A stretch of 40,892 bases of DNA, from assembly GCA_013151445.1 (NCBI GenBank), contig JAADIG010000069.1, forward strand, positions 1 through 40,892, written 5' to 3'. This stretch comes from Actinomycetota bacterium (GTDB taxonomy: Bacteria; Actinomycetota; Acidimicrobiia; Spongiisociales; UBA5794). Made by a program: the position numbers and the translations under genes. Under the pieces are notes generated by a model. That model saw nothing but the letters and a program-made list of their open reading frames with translations. It did no database searches and had not been told where the DNA came from. Positions 40,794-40,892 of the stretch are shown here, in pieces (position 1 is the stretch's first letter; each line of letters opens with the position of its first letter).

Positions 40794-40892
40794 TTGGGCG
40801 ATAGGTCGCCATGAAATCCGCATGCTGATGGACGACCCGGGAACGATCGTCTTCCTGATTCTGATGCCGATGTTGATGATGGCGGTCATGAA
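40777..40892 (+). CDS. ABC-2 type permease (N-terminus; runs off window)
   Basis: The first 38 residues are present: a basic start (MSLRRSWAIGRHEIRMLMDD) and the beginning of a membrane helix (TIVFLILMPMLMMAVM), as in ABC-2 permeases of drug exporters. AAGGGGAAG precedes the ATG. It overlaps the ATPase gene by 17 nt, so it is its transport partner. Confidence 0.8.
   Translation, partial: MSLRRSWAIGRHEIRMLMDDPGTIVFLILMPMLMMAVM

Overview
The window looks like a chromosomal segment of a moderately high-GC actinobacterium, by inference an Acidimicrobiia-like lineage. The actinobacterial markers are a WhiB iron-sulfur regulator, the tiny ribosomal protein bS22, a PAC2-family protein, class II (GlpX) fructose bisphosphatase, a small acyl-CoA carboxylase epsilon-like ORF beside methylmalonyl-CoA epimerase, and many starts that look leaderless (TANNNT 6-9 nt before ATG). 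There is no phage, IS element or CRISPR array. Most genes are housekeeping and tightly packed, with many 1-4 nt stop/start overlaps.

Layout. 1-4942: galE (partial), an Mrp ATPase, and a minus-strand chain fxsA, NUDIX, MBL hydrolase, M23 peptidase. 4950-8365: a symmetric divergent promoter, then selA-selB (selenocysteine synthase and Sec-specific elongation factor), then whiB overlapping the selB 3' end. 8486-11520: NfeD-like protein, receiver-domain protein, CNNM/CBS transporter. 11572-11875: tRNA-Pro, a second copy of its 3' end, and a perfect 50-nt palindrome. 12421-14693: asd and aspartokinase. 14790-15590: a membrane-anchored peroxiredoxin-like selenoprotein read through an in-frame UGA with a candidate bSECIS hairpin. 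15696-18970: lipoprotein cyclophilin, small membrane protein, PHP phosphoesterase, histidine kinase. 18972-19916: a TipA-type MerR gene flanked by two palindromes of the same family as the one after tRNA-Pro. 19930-21564: a sigma-like/transmembrane fusion. 21684-24461: carboxylase epsilon-like ORF, mce, ybaB, recR, and a tRNA-queuosine mannosyltransferase homologue. 24451-27253: lipoprotein, glpX, thiolase. 27338-32718: CsoR operator, csoR-copZ-copA, an MBL/double-rhodanese protein, PAC2, and a CopD-like membrane protein. 32905-37903: bS22, a class I amidotransferase-like hydrolase, an LMW phosphatase, thrB, a CDF transporter, and an ABC exporter. 37955-40892: membrane proteins, tRNA-Gly, and a second ABC exporter cut by the window edge.

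The main functional story is selenium. selA and selB sit about 7 kb from a gene whose UGA falls exactly where peroxiredoxin-like proteins have the first Cys of a CxxC motif. The second story is copper and sulfur: a CsoR-controlled efflux operon continues into a persulfide-dioxygenase/rhodanese-type protein. The most unexplained element is a three-member family of intergenic palindromes with identical 11-bp ends and unrelated cores; at least two of the three cores are still self-complementary.
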